From positions 1 to 64,000 of the forward strand of contig CAYYYL010000002.1 of the NCBI GenBank assembly GCA_964475835.1: a stretch of 64,000 nucleotides of DNA, read 5' to 3'. The position numbers and the translations under genes are program-made. Positions 6,654 to 16,600 of the stretch are shown here, in pieces (position 1 is the first letter of the stretch; each line of letters starts with the position of its first letter). Under the pieces are notes generated by a model. The model saw only the letters and a program-made list of their open reading frames with translations, was not told the origin of the DNA and did not search any database. Source of the stretch: JABDCI01 sp964475835. GTDB taxonomy: Bacteria > Verrucomicrobiota > Verrucomicrobiia > JABWAM01.

Positions 6654-7603
6654 TCGTTCACGGAGGGCAGAACCTCGGCATCACCCTTTGGGGTTTGAAG
6701 AAGAGATCCGGGGCTGGCCGCATCACGGTGGATGATAGCGAGACCCAGATGGGAATGGCCTGGTATGTGAGTGATGCTGGTAAGACATCCCACATTTTTT
6801 TCCCTAAAGATCAGGGGCGTTCCGACCGGGATGGGGCTCGAGAGTTTGAGTCGGACCAGTTTTTTGTGAACCTGTCCAACGCTTTTGATTCGCGCGATCA
6901 CCTCCTGCCCGATGTAACACCCCTTGGCGAAACTGATCGCGAGGGATTCCAATCCCGCCTCCTGAGGAAAATGGGTTTCATTCATATCGATGCCAAAACG
7001 TGGAATTTCAGCTTCGATACGAAGAGCTTCGAGGGCGGTTGCATCCCCGAGAGCTCCTCCTGTTTCCAAGATATGATCCTTGAGGGGAGCGAGAATTGGG
7101 AGGGCGTCCCGGGAAAGACGGAGATCGAAGGAGGGAGCCAGGGAGCGGCGACTTCGAAAAATCCATCCCTGGGCGTTGGTCACGGGGACCCAATGGAAAA
7201 GTTCCTTCGGAGGATTGGGACAGATGCGGCAGCTGGCTAGCGCCTCAGCGCTGTTCATGCCAACAAGAGTGAATGCTTCCCAACGAGCTGTTTCATTTTC
7301 GAGTTGAACGTCATCGGCGATCAAAAATCGATCGAGCTCGGACATCATCTTCTCGCTTAGGCCCGGTTCGAGTTCCACAAGGAGGCTGTCGTCGAAGGAG
7401 AAGACGATTCCATCCGTACGGATCTTGCCCTTTCCATTTGGAAAAACTGTATAGCAACCATGACCTGATTTGAGTTTTTTGATATCCTGGGTGGATTGAC
7501 CGTTGAGGAAACGGATGCGGTCCTCCCCCCGGAGGCGAATCCAGTTTGGGGAGGGAACCGATGCGAAGAGGAGGGGGGTGGGGGCGCTCATGCTCGTGGT
7601 CAT
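6650..7603 (-). CDS. ygfZ: YgfZ/GcvT-family folate-binding protein
   Basis: The 317-residue protein carries the YgfZ signature KGCYIGQEV near its centre and the GcvT-like folate-binding fold before it (RFLNGQSTQDI near the N-terminus). YgfZ proteins support synthesis or repair of certain iron-sulfur enzymes with tetrahydrofolate; the Cys of the motif is present here. ATG codons at 7603 and 7591 are both possible and neither has a good Shine-Dalgarno site. It is divergent from tadA and coupled to the 63-residue gene downstream. Confidence 0.85.
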   Translation of the reverse strand: MTTSMSAPTPLLFASVPSPNWIRLRGEDRIRFLNGQSTQDIKKLKSGHGCYTVFPNGKGKIRTDGIVFSFDDSLLVELEPGLSEKMMSELDRFLIADDVQLENETARWEAFTLVGMNSAEALASCRICPNPPKELFHWVPVTNAQGWIFRSRRSLAPSFDLRLSRDALPILAPLKDHILETGGALGDATALEALRIEAEIPRFGIDMNETHFPQEAGLESLAISFAKGCYIGQEVIARIKSVGQVHKKLVRLKLSSPIPVGTPLIFREKNVGCLTSITHIPGHSHLGLAIIHRDAASPGSLLQTPKGDAEVLPSVNE

Positions 7604-7684
7604 CACAAACGGGTGGGGATGGGGAATCAACTACTTTTCGCTGGCTTCTCTTCCCACACATGATGAAATGAGTCTGATTTTATC

Positions 7685-8161
7685 ATGGAAGACGACATTA
7701 TCATTGATCTTGCGAGTGACGAATATTTCATGCGCGAAGCCCTGCGCCAGGCGGGAAAGGCTGCCGAGGCAGAAGAGGTGCCCATCGGCGCCGTCATAGT
7801 CCGGGACAGTCGGATTATTGCACGTGCCCACAATCAGGTGGAGGTCTTGAAAGATGCCACCGCCCATGCCGAGATCCTGGCGATCACCGCTGCGACCCAG
7901 GTGACCGGGGATTGGAGGCTGGAGGACTGCACCCTCTTCGTCACCAAGGAGCCGTGTCCCATGTGTGCCGGAGCGTTGGTGCTCTCGCGGGTCAAACGAC
8001 TGGTCTATGGTGTGGCAGACCCGAAAGGGGGCGGGGCCGGAGGGCTGTTTAATATTGTGGACAACCCCGCCCTGAATCACAGACTGAAATGCACGGGTGG
8101 TATTTTGCAGGAGAATTGCTCCAATTTGCTGAAATCATTCTTTAAGGGGAAACGCCCCTGA
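7685..8161 (+). CDS. tadA: tRNA adenosine(34) deaminase TadA
   Basis: The 158-residue protein has the zinc deaminase motifs of TadA: TAHAEI with zinc ligand His61 and proton-shuttling Glu63, and PCPMCAGAL with Cys91 and Cys94. The RVKRLVYGVADPKGGGAG segment is also characteristic of TadA rather than of guanine or cytidine deaminases. It converts A34 of tRNA-Arg(ACG) to inosine. It is a single gene, divergent from ygfZ and convergent with nagZ; an inverted repeat separates it from nagZ. Confidence 0.93.
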   Translation: MEDDIIIDLASDEYFMREALRQAGKAAEAEEVPIGAVIVRDSRIIARAHNQVEVLKDATAHAEILAITAATQVTGDWRLEDCTLFVTKEPCPMCAGALVLSRVKRLVYGVADPKGGGAGGLFNIVDNPALNHRLKCTGGILQENCSNLLKSFFKGKRP

Positions 8162-8275
8162 GAAATAGCCGATTGCCGATAGCCAATAAGAAGAGTTGTT
8201 GGGGTTCACTGCCAAGAGCAAAGGAGCCAAGTTTCAGGGAATTCAAAATTCTGACTCCTGTCTCCCAATGGCTCT

Positions 8276-8345
8276 CTAGCAGCTTGCTGAAAAAGTGGGA
8301 ACGGCCGTGCGAAAATGCATGCCGACTTTTTCAGCAAGCTGCTAG
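8276..8345. repeat. 70-bp unit with perfect 21-bp inverted repeats, MITE- or REP-like
   Basis: The arms at 8276-8296 and 8325-8345 are perfect complements starting CTAGCAGCTTGCTGAAAAAG, around a 28-nt centre. The centre can extend the hairpin with GGC/GCC pairs. It lies between the convergent tadA and nagZ genes and could end transcription from both sides. Its outer CTAG supplies the TAG stop of nagZ. The TIR-like arms suggest a small mobile element. Confidence 0.75.
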
Positions 8346-9484
8346 TATTTCTCTCCGATGGCACCCCAGCGGGGATCAATGACGCGCAGTTCAGGCGGCA
8401 ATTTTGAAAAAATTTGACGGGTAAATGCATGGATATCCTTCACCACGCCATCGAAACGGCGTTGTGAAAAGGTGCGGTTCGCAGGAAAGGCATGCTGCAA
8501 TCGGCTCACCCTATGATGGGAGGACCTCAGAGAGTCTTCTGTGAAGAGACCTTTTTTGAACGCACGGAGGCTTGTTCGATAGCATGCTCGAATTGCTTTG
8601 GCGGTATGACAAACCAGAATGAAGTCGATTCCCACTGCAAGACAGCGCACGGCGGCTTCATCCACGGCCATCTGCTTAAGGATGGCGCCCATCTCAAGAT
8701 CATCGGTGATTGATACTCCCTGGAAGCCGAGGGTTTCCCGCAGGAGCGTGCCTGCGATGATGGGGGAGATGGATGCGGGTGTGAGCTTGCTCCCGTGAAA
8801 GGCGCGCAAATGAGCGTGCGAGAGCATGATCATCTGAAGTTCCTTTTTAAGCGGCTTTTTGTTTTTCCGGCTCAGGAGCGCATAAGGGCGGAGATCCTGC
8901 TGGAGAATCTCGATGCGCGTACGGTTGACCCGTGGAAGGAGGAGATGGGGGTCCTTGTCGGCAGCGCCATAGCCGAGAAAATGTTTTCCACAACCGGAGA
9001 CACCTTCCTGTTGCATGCCTTTCAGAAAGGCGCCAGCGAGTTGTGCAATCTTCCGGGGATTGCGGGACCAGCAGCGGTCCGGGACGGAGTTGTCGGTCTT
9101 TGGGCGGAGATGAAGGTCGAGTACGGGGGCGAGGTTGACGTTGACGCCCACTTCATGGAGGAGGCGCCCCGTCAAGGTGCCATGCCGTCGGGCCCATGTT
9201 TCGTTGTCGAGAAATCCCAGCTGAAGAGCGGAGGGGACGACCCCCGTGAGATCCTTCAAACGATTCACGCGGCCCCCTTCATGGTCGAGGCATATGGAGA
9301 GATGGCGCCCAAGAAGGGAGCGCAGATTGGAGGTGAGGTGCGCGAGTTGGGACGCAGATCTTACATTTCTTGCAAACAAGATAATGCCGCCCGGCTGCAC
9401 TTCTTTCAGAACTTTTCGTGTGTCTGGATCAAGGGTGGGACCGGGGATGCCGACAAAAAAACGTTCTCCAATGAGTGTATTCAT
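8342..9484 (-). CDS. nagZ: Glycoside hydrolase family 3, beta-N-acetylhexosaminidase NagZ-like
   Basis: A 380-residue GH3 enzyme. The GH3 N-acetylhexosaminidase motif KHFLGYGAADKDPH is present (Lys167-His168 and the Asp/His pair at about 178/180), with the likely nucleophile Asp261 in ITDDLEM and the DHEGGRV substrate loop at about residue 68. It would remove GlcNAc from cell-wall muropeptides during recycling. The ATG at 9484 overlaps the TGA of the upstream GYF-domain gene. The stop codon lies inside the inverted repeat at 8276-8345, so the C-terminal tail may have been altered by that insertion. Confidence 0.88.
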   Translation of the reverse strand: MNTLIGERFFVGIPGPTLDPDTRKVLKEVQPGGIILFARNVRSASQLAHLTSNLRSLLGRHLSICLDHEGGRVNRLKDLTGVVPSALQLGFLDNETWARRHGTLTGRLLHEVGVNVNLAPVLDLHLRPKTDNSVPDRCWSRNPRKIAQLAGAFLKGMQQEGVSGCGKHFLGYGAADKDPHLLLPRVNRTRIEILQQDLRPYALLSRKNKKPLKKELQMIMLSHAHLRAFHGSKLTPASISPIIAGTLLRETLGFQGVSITDDLEMGAILKQMAVDEAAVRCLAVGIDFILVCHTAKAIRACYRTSLRAFKKGLFTEDSLRSSHHRVSRLQHAFPANRTFSQRRFDGVVKDIHAFTRQIFSKLPPELRVIDPRWGAIGEKY

Positions 9485-9801
9485 GATTTTCCGAACAATC
9501 GTTTCCAAAAGGGGTTTTTCACGCGGATCGAAGAGACGCGATGAACGGCCATGTGGGCACTGTCGCGGACACTTCCTGCCGCACGGATTCGATTGAGTGT
9601 GGAGTTTTGATCCGGATTGTATTTGCGTAACAGATTGCGGAGGTCGCCCAGGGAAGCCGCAAGGTGCCAGCGATTGGTGCTAAGGGTGAAAACCATGGTG
9701 GTGGCCTTGATGCGCCCCTGTTTTACCAGCTCGGTCAACTGGTCCAGGTTGCATGGACCATATTCCACTCCATCACTGGCTCGTACGGTGTAGAGCTCCA
9801 T
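9481..9801 (-). CDS. GYF_2-domain (DUF4339) protein
   Basis: The 106-residue protein begins MELYTVRASDGVEYGPCNLDQLTELVKQGRIKATTMVF...RWHLAA. This is the pattern of the GYF_2 domain (GP-x-L-x2-L-x3-G-x-I and W-x2-A), thought to bind proline-rich or partner peptides. The basic C-terminal half ends KRLFGKS. It is 3 bp downstream of the DHPS-like gene and overlaps nagZ by 4 bp, so folP-like, GYF and nagZ form one transcript. Partner unknown. Confidence 0.7.
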   Translation of the reverse strand: MELYTVRASDGVEYGPCNLDQLTELVKQGRIKATTMVFTLSTNRWHLAASLGDLRNLLRKYNPDQNSTLNRIRAAGSVRDSAHMAVHRVSSIRVKNPFWKRLFGKS

Positions 9802-9804
9802 AAA

Positions 9805-10695
9805 TCAGGTCCAGAGATCCATGGTCCGGCAGACGGCGCGAACCTTTGGCACTTCGTGGGTTCGAAGCAGATTGGTTTTTCCCAACAGGGCGAGCATGGC
9901 GAAAAATGACTCCGCACAACGAACCTCGTCCTCAAAATATTCAAACGCATGGGGAAGTGCGTGGCAGACGGGCCAGCCGAGCTTCCGGAGGCGAAACGTT
10001 TCAAGAAAAACCTTCATCTGATGGCGCACTCGCACCGCGCTGTCTGCCAGATTCTTGTAGTAGAATCCGAGCCCCGGATCGATGATGATGCGTTGAACGC
10101 CCAGTTTCGTGGCTTCCTCGATTTTTCGGGCGAAATATTGTTCCATTCGTCCCATGATGTCCTCGTCAAAGGAAAAGTTGGATACGGACCGGACGTTGTC
10201 TCCCTCCACATAACAAATGATGACCCCGGCGTTCCGTTCCGCGACGATTCGAAAGATATCATCTGTTTTGGTGGTGCCAGTCAGATTGAGAATGGAAGCC
10301 CCTGAGTCGAGGCAGACTTCCGCGACGGAGGGATGATAGGTTTCGACGGAGACGAGAACCCGGTCTTCCGCAAGCGCCTTGATCACCGGCAGGAGGACTC
10401 CGGTCTGGCGATCCTCGCCGACAAAAGGAGTGTGCGCAAGAGTGGATTCTGCGCCTACATCGATGATGTGCGCGCCTTCCACGGTTAGTCGCAGCCCGCG
10501 GTGTATGGCGGCCTCGGCATTCAGGCAGACACTTTCCCGGTACCAAGAGCCGGGGGAAAGATTGACCACGCCCATCAGATGCGGTTCCTTCTCGAAGGCG
10601 AGATGACGACCACCGAGGTCGAACTCCTGCACAGGAAGATTCAAAAACTCCTGATAGTGTGTGGCCAGTTCCAGTAAATGCGCGAGGCTCAACAT
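9805..10695 (-). CDS. Dihydropteroate-synthase-like protein with altered active site
   Basis: The 296-residue protein follows the DHPS/pterin-binding TIM barrel: LMGVVNLSPGSW (usual LMGxxNxTPDSF), IDVGAEST (usual IDxGGEST), LVSVETYHP (usual SVDTxKP), SILNLTG (usual IINDxxG), IIDPGLGF and a final LLRTHEV. Several catalytic or pterin-binding positions differ: Asp to Glu in SVDT, Asp lost after the Asn of IIND, and no SRK motif near residue 240 (VCHALPHAFEYF instead). It may be a DHPS paralogue with another role, or a divergent FolP. The ATG at 10695 is chosen because upstream sequence belongs to the divergent NDK promoter region. Confidence 0.65.
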   Translation of the reverse strand: MLSLAHLLELATHYQEFLNLPVQEFDLGGRHLAFEKEPHLMGVVNLSPGSWYRESVCLNAEAAIHRGLRLTVEGAHIIDVGAESTLAHTPFVGEDRQTGVLLPVIKALAEDRVLVSVETYHPSVAEVCLDSGASILNLTGTTKTDDIFRIVAERNAGVIICYVEGDNVRSVSNFSFDEDIMGRMEQYFARKIEEATKLGVQRIIIDPGLGFYYKNLADSAVRVRHQMKVFLETFRLRKLGWPVCHALPHAFEYFEDEVRCAESFFAMLALLGKTNLLRTHEVPKVRAVCRTMDLWT

Positions 10696-10867
10696 GACAT
10701 TCCCATCTCGACACAAATGGCGGAAGGATTCAAGTCTACCGTATCTGAAGCATTTTGGTGCATGGTCGAAAAGTGGGGGGTGGAGAACTTGGTGCGCAAA
10801 ATTGCGCATCTGTGCTTGACGGTCTCTGTACACACCGATAGTTTGGCTGACTCGAATCTTATTGTAT

Positions 10868-12055
10868 ATGGCAACGGAATTGACATTCGTTTTGGTGAAC
10901 CCGTACACGCTTCGTAAATCGCGTACGGGAGGAATCCTGTCCCGGTTGATGTCGCGCACGGCACTGGACCTTGTGGCTTCACGTCTTTTTGCACCAAGCA
11001 AGGAGTTGGTTTTGGAATATGCGAAGACCTTGAAGACCTTCCGCACGAATGGCCATTCGCATCGGGATCAGGTTGCCCGGCTCACCTATGAATACGTGCT
11101 GAACAACTACTCTCCCGATCCCATCACTGGAAAACGGCATCGTGTGTTGATGCTTCTCTTTAAGGGTGAGAATGCCGTCGCCAAGGTTCGGGATTGTGTG
11201 GGTGAGGTGTGGTACCGCTCCGTGACGGGGGAAACCATCCGGGACACCTATGGGGATTATATTGTCGGGAACGATGGTCAGGTGAAATATTTTGAGCCTG
11301 CGGTGCTTGCTCCCCGCGACACGAAGGAGGTTGAGGAGAAGCTTCGCATCTGGTCGAAGTATTCCGAACGGGATGGAGGGGTTTTGGAGGATGTGCTTCC
11401 CTATAAGCGTACTCCGCAGACTCAGCGCACCCTGGTGATCATCAAGCCCGATAACTTTACCTTCCCAAGTGGGAAGCCGGGTAATGTGATGGACATGTTT
11501 TCAAAGACGGGACTTTATATTGTGGCATTCAAGGTCAACCATATGTCGGTTGCGCAGGCAGAGGCCTTTTATGGTCCCGTGCTTCCCATTTTGAAGGAGA
11601 AGTTCAAGGGGTTTGTAGGAGATCGAGCCCGCCAGGCATTAAGTCGGGAGTTCGGATGTGAGTTTCCTGCCGAGTCCGCCCAGGAGATCGGAAATGTGGT
11701 CGGCCCCCTGTACGCAGAGAGTCAGTTCGATGATATTGTGAAATTCATGTCAGGCCGCACACCCAAGGAGTGTTCCGCTGTGGAGAAGAAGAAGGCGGGT
11801 ACCGTCAAATCCGTTGTCATTGTGTACGAAGGTGAGAACGCTGTGGCGAAGGTTCGTGAGGTTCTTGGGCCGACGGATCCCCGTAAAGCGCCTCCGGGCT
11901 CCATTCGCCGCGAATTTGGAAGCAATATCATGATCAACGCAGCGCACGCGTCCGATTCCGCAGACAATGCAAAGCGGGAGATGAAAATCCTGAATATTGG
12001 GGAAAACAATCTTAAGACGACGATTGAGGATTACTATCGATCGAAGCGTCGCTAA
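10868..12055 (+). CDS. ndk: Nucleoside-diphosphate kinase with two tandem domains, N-terminal one degenerate
   Basis: The 395-residue protein is more than twice the usual NDK length (about 140). Residues from about 185 form a normal NDK domain: RTLVIIKPDN, then REFGSNIMINAAHASDSADNAKRE with the phospho-acceptor His. Residues 1-170 repeat the fold (TFVLVNPYTLR... GENAVAKVRDCVG) but the catalytic segment reads DYIVGNDGQVKYFEPAVLAPRD, with no His. The N-domain is thus a likely regulatory or structural pseudo-NDK. The ATG at 10868 is preferred over TTG at 10862. Divergent from the DHPS-like gene. Confidence 0.85.
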   Translation: MATELTFVLVNPYTLRKSRTGGILSRLMSRTALDLVASRLFAPSKELVLEYAKTLKTFRTNGHSHRDQVARLTYEYVLNNYSPDPITGKRHRVLMLLFKGENAVAKVRDCVGEVWYRSVTGETIRDTYGDYIVGNDGQVKYFEPAVLAPRDTKEVEEKLRIWSKYSERDGGVLEDVLPYKRTPQTQRTLVIIKPDNFTFPSGKPGNVMDMFSKTGLYIVAFKVNHMSVAQAEAFYGPVLPILKEKFKGFVGDRARQALSREFGCEFPAESAQEIGNVVGPLYAESQFDDIVKFMSGRTPKECSAVEKKKAGTVKSVVIVYEGENAVAKVREVLGPTDPRKAPPGSIRREFGSNIMINAAHASDSADNAKREMKILNIGENNLKTTIEDYYRSKRR

Positions 12056-12101
12056 TCTCTTCGCCTCTGGCGTATTAAATAACCGAGCAGCACATTCTCA
12101 T

Positions 12102-13271
12102 ATGGAACCAGCTAATATCGCAAAAAAAATCACCCCGTCCCTCACCCTCGCCATTGACAGTAAAGCGAAAGCACTGAAGGCAGAAGGGAAGGACATCTGC
12201 GGCTTTGGAGCCGGCGAACCCGATTTCGATACACCGGATCACATCAAGCTCGCTGCCGCGCAGGCGCTGGCTGAAGGGTTTACAAAATACACCCCCTCCT
12301 CGGGCATTCCCGAGCTTCGCCAGGCAATCTCTGAAAAATTCAAGGTTGATAATGGAGTCGACTACAAGCCAAACCAGATCATTGTTTCCTGCGGTGCAAA
12401 GCACTCCGTGTACAATGCTTTGCTCGCCACCTGCAATCCGGGTGATGAAGTGGTGATTCCCGCCCCCTATTGGGTTAGCTATCCCGAGATGGTCAAACTA
12501 GTCGGTGCCGAGCCTTACATCGTCAAGACCTCCGCGGCGAACAACTACAAGATGACACCTGAGGAACTTCAGGCTGCCATCTCACCGAGCACGAAGATGG
12601 TCATTTTGAACAGTCCCGGTAATCCGACCGGGTCCGTTTATACGGAGAACGAGCTTGCTGCACTAGTGGAAGTGGCCATGGAAGACGATCTCTATATCCT
12701 TTCCGACGAAATCTACGAGAAGATCGTTTATGATGATGCGAAGCATTTCAGCATCGCTTCGATGTCGAAGAAGGTTTACGAGCACACGATCACGGTCAAT
12801 GGTTTCAGCAAAAGTTATGCGATGACAGGCTGGCGCCTGGGTTATCTCGCGGCTTCCGACGCCATCGCAAAGGCGATTGATTCCATTCAAAGCCATTCCA
12901 CATCCAACCCGACCTCTTTTGCCCAGAAGGGTGCGGTGGCGGCTTTGCGCGAATCCCAGGATTGTGTGAATGAAATGCTGAAGGCATTCACCTCCCGCCG
13001 TAAATTAATGTACGAAGGTCTCACCTCGTTGCCGGGTGTAAATTGTGTGAAGCCGATGGGGGCTTTCTATATGCTACCCGACATTTCCTCGTTTGGGATG
13101 ACCTCGACTCAGTTCTGCGAGGCCCTTCTTGAACAGGCGCTTGTGGCGGCGGTTCCCGGCATTGCCTTTGGAGATGATCGTGTGATCCGTCTCAGTTACG
13201 CCTGCAGCACGGAGAACATCGAAAAGGGTGTTTCCCGACTGAAGGATTTCTGTATGCGCTTGAAGAAGTAA
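12102..13271 (+). CDS. Class I/II aminotransferase, aspartate aminotransferase type
   Basis: The 389-residue PLP enzyme contains GAGEPDFDTP, LNSPGNPTG, LSDEIYEKIVYD and the PLP lysine in NGFSKSYAMTGWRLGY (Lys237), then RLSYA near the C-terminus for the carboxylate-binding Arg. This pattern is that of the I-gamma aspartate (or aspartate/prephenate) aminotransferases. It transfers amino groups between aspartate or a related amino acid and 2-oxoglutarate. The ATG at 12102 gives the usual N-terminus; a longer frame overlaps the upstream gene. Probably expressed with the small gene at 13290. Confidence 0.9.
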   Translation: MEPANIAKKITPSLTLAIDSKAKALKAEGKDICGFGAGEPDFDTPDHIKLAAAQALAEGFTKYTPSSGIPELRQAISEKFKVDNGVDYKPNQIIVSCGAKHSVYNALLATCNPGDEVVIPAPYWVSYPEMVKLVGAEPYIVKTSAANNYKMTPEELQAAISPSTKMVILNSPGNPTGSVYTENELAALVEVAMEDDLYILSDEIYEKIVYDDAKHFSIASMSKKVYEHTITVNGFSKSYAMTGWRLGYLAASDAIAKAIDSIQSHSTSNPTSFAQKGAVAALRESQDCVNEMLKAFTSRRKLMYEGLTSLPGVNCVKPMGAFYMLPDISSFGMTSTQFCEALLEQALVAAVPGIAFGDDRVIRLSYACSTENIEKGVSRLKDFCMRLKK

Positions 13272-13289
13272 ACTTCTTCCATCTTCGCC

Positions 13290-13517
13290 ATGGACGTGTT
13301 CCTCCAGGAGCTGCGGACGGCGCTGGAGGCATATTTTGATGCGGTGGCAAAGCAGCGGATTGCTGATGATACTTCACGTCCGCCCTTGATTCCCCATTTC
13401 AAGAATCTTGACCGCCTCCTTGCATCGGCCCCCGATGGTTTTGACCCGCGGCTTCGGCATTTTCTCGAAGGCAAAAGCTATCAAAAGGCCATGGCTTATT
13501 TAAAAACGCTTTGTTGA
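13290..13517 (+). CDS. Small protein downstream of the aminotransferase, unknown function
   Basis: A 75-residue protein (MDVFLQELRTALEAYFDAVAKQRIADD...), soluble and predicted helical, with an FxxAxAKQR-like amphipathic start and a basic C-terminal helix. It begins 18 bp after the aminotransferase stop in the same direction. No family is recognised. Length, spacing and composition favour a real gene. Confidence 0.55.
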   Translation: MDVFLQELRTALEAYFDAVAKQRIADDTSRPPLIPHFKNLDRLLASAPDGFDPRLRHFLEGKSYQKAMAYLKTLC

Positions 13518-13645
13518 AGAGTCATGGAGGAGGGGGCATGGGATGGAGGTGACACTCGGCGGGGCCCTTCTGAAACGATAACCTTACCGTTTTTCCTCCA
13601 TTCTTGTATTGAGGTCATTCTTCCGTTAAAGTCGATGGCTTCAAC

Positions 13646-16600
13646 GTGACTGCATATCCTGATCGTTCCCAACATCTTGTAGAGCTCTTCCTTGAGCGCA
13701 TTCTGGTGCTGGATGGTGCCATGGGGACGATGATCCAGACGTACAAGCTGGATGAAGCGGCTTATCGCGGGACCGAATTCGCGAAACATCCCGCTGATTT
13801 AAAGGGATGCAACGATCTTCTCTGCATCACCCGCCCCCGGGTGATTGAGGAGATTCATCGAGCTTTCCTTGTAGCAGGGGCTGACATCATTGAAACGAAC
13901 ACCTTCAATTCGACGTCCATTTCGATGGCGGACTACAAATTGGAATCAAAGGTTCGGGATCTAAACCTCGCTGCAGCCCGTGTGGCTCGTCACGCCGTGG
14001 ACGCGGTGATGAAGATGGATCCGAAAAGGCCCCGCTTTGTAGCTGGATCTGTGGGGCCGACAAATCGAACCGCCACCATGTCCCCGGATGTGAACAATCC
14101 GGCGTTTCGTGCGGTCACATTCGATGACTTGGTGACGGCTTACTATGAGCAGGTGTCGGCTTTGATCGAGGGTGGGGTGGATGTGCTCCTTCCCGAAACG
14201 ACTTTTGACACCTTAAATTTAAAAGCGGCCCTTTTTGCGATTGAAAAATGTTTTGCCGACATGGGACGACGACTTCCCATCATTGCTTCCGTAACCATCA
14301 CGGATGCGAGTGGACGCACGTTATCAGGACAAACGGTGGAAGCCTTTTGGAATTCCGTTTCGCATGCGAACCTTCTTGCCGTCGGGGTGAACTGTGCTCT
14401 GGGACCTGAACACATGCGGCCGCACGTTCAGGAGTTGTCGCATCTGGCTCCCATTTACACTCACTGTTATCCGAATGCCGGGTTGCCGAATCCCTTTGGA
14501 GAATTTGATGAGACCCCGGCCCGGATGGCGCAATCTCTTCAGGATTTCGCCCGACGGGGATGGTTGAACATGGTTGGGGGCTGTTGCGGAACACGTCCCG
14601 AGCACATCCAGGCGATCGCCGAGGCCGTCAGGGAATCGAAGCCACGTCAGCCTCCTGAATTGAAGCCTCTGACGCGTTTCAGCGGACTGGAGCCGTTGAC
14701 GATCGGACCCGAGAGTAATTTTATTCTCGTGGGTGAACGCACCAACGTTACGGGATCACCGAAGTTCGCAAAGCTGATTCTTGATGGGAAGTTTGAAGAA
14801 GCTATTTCGATTGCGCGCCAGCAGGTGGAGGGGGGGGCCAACATCATCGATATCAACATGGACGAGGGAATGCTTGATTCCGAGAAGGCCATGACGAAGT
14901 TTCTGAACTATGTCGCTTCGGAGCCCGAGATCGCGAAGGTTCCGATCATGGTAGACAGTTCGAAGTGGTCGGTGCTGGAGGCTGGACTCAAGTGCATTCA
15001 GGGCAAATCCGTGGTCAATTCGATCAGTCTCAAGGAGGGGGAGGAGGCCTTTAAGGAACACGCACGGCTTGTTCACCTCTATGGAGCAGGAGTGGTGGTG
15101 ATGGCATTCGATGAAAAGGGACAGGCCGATACGATCGAACGAAAGGTGGAGATTTGCACCCGGGCGTATCGCATCCTGACCGAGGAAGTCGGTCTTCCAC
15201 CGCAGGATATTATTTTTGACCCGAACATTCTGACCGTGGCCACGGGGATCGAGGAACATAATAACTACGCGGTCAATTTTATTGAGGCGACCCGCCGGAT
15301 CAAAGCCTCTCTGCCGCACTGTAAAGTGAGTGGTGGGGTGAGTAATATTTCATTTTCGTTTAGAGGAAATAATGTGGTTCGTGAGGCCATGCATTCCGCA
15401 TTTCTATTTCACGCCATCCGGGCGGGGCTGGACATGGGGATCGTCAATGCAGGACAGCTGGCCGTGTATGAGGAGATTCCCAAGGATCTCCTGGAGTTGG
15501 TCGAAGACGTTCTGTTGAACCGGCGCCCTGATGCAACCGAACGATTGGTTGCCTTTGCGGATTCGGTGAAGGCTAAGGGAAAAGTTGAGATTAAAGAGGA
15601 TGAAGCATGGCGTCATGGAACGGTGGAGGAGCGGCTTTCGCATGCCTTGATCAAGGGGATTGTCGAATACATCGACCAGGATGTGGAGGAAGCCCGTCAG
15701 AAATATGCACGTCCTTTGGAGGTGATCGAAGGACCCTTGATGGCGGGAATGAATGTGGTGGGAGACCTTTTTGGCGCTGGAAAGATGTTTTTACCCCAAG
15801 TGGTGAAAAGCGCCCGCGTGATGAAGAAGGCCGTGGCGGTCTTGATGCCTTACATGGAGGCCGAAAAGGCAAAACAGGGAGGGCAGAAGGCCCAGGGACG
15901 TGTTCTCATGGCGACCGTCAAAGGGGATGTTCACGATATCGGCAAAAACATTGTCGGAGTGGTTCTCGGTTGTAACAACTATGAAGTGATCGATCTTGGT
16001 GTGATGGTGCCGTGTGATAAAATTCTTGCCGAAGCGCGTGATCGAAAGGTGGATGTGATCGGGTTGAGTGGATTGATCACCCCATCCCTCGATGAAATGG
16101 TTCACGTGGCGAAAGAAATGCAGCGGGGGGGGGTCACCGTGCCACTCCTCATTGGGGGTGCGACCACGAGTAAAGCGCATACGGCGGTTAAGATTGCGCC
16201 AAACTATAAGGAGCCTGTGGTGCATGTGCTTGACGCTTCCCGTGCCGTGGGGGTTGTGAGCAGTCTGATAAACCCGGCTCAAAAATCCGAATTTGTCCAG
16301 CAGGTCAGAGAAGGGCAGGAAACCCTCCGGGCGGATCATGCCGCAAAGCGCGCTGCAATCCCTCTCCTCCCCCTGGAAAAAGCCCGCGCCAATGCCACCC
16401 GGATCGAATGGCAGGGGTATGTGCCCCCCAAGCCCTCCTTCCTGGGGGTTCGGGTGTTGAAGGACGTGGCGTTGTCCGAAATCGTTTCCTACATCGATTG
16501 GTCCCCATTTTTTCACACATGGGAACTTCGTGGACGATATCCCCGGATTTTTGAGGATGCGACGGTGGGGGTGAAGGCTCGGGAGCTTTTTGATGACGCC

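Noticed and set aside
13518..13645. Possible cobalamin or SAM riboswitch before metH
   Set aside because: The 128-bp leader lacks recognisable riboswitch motifs (B12 box, SAM-I core) by eye.
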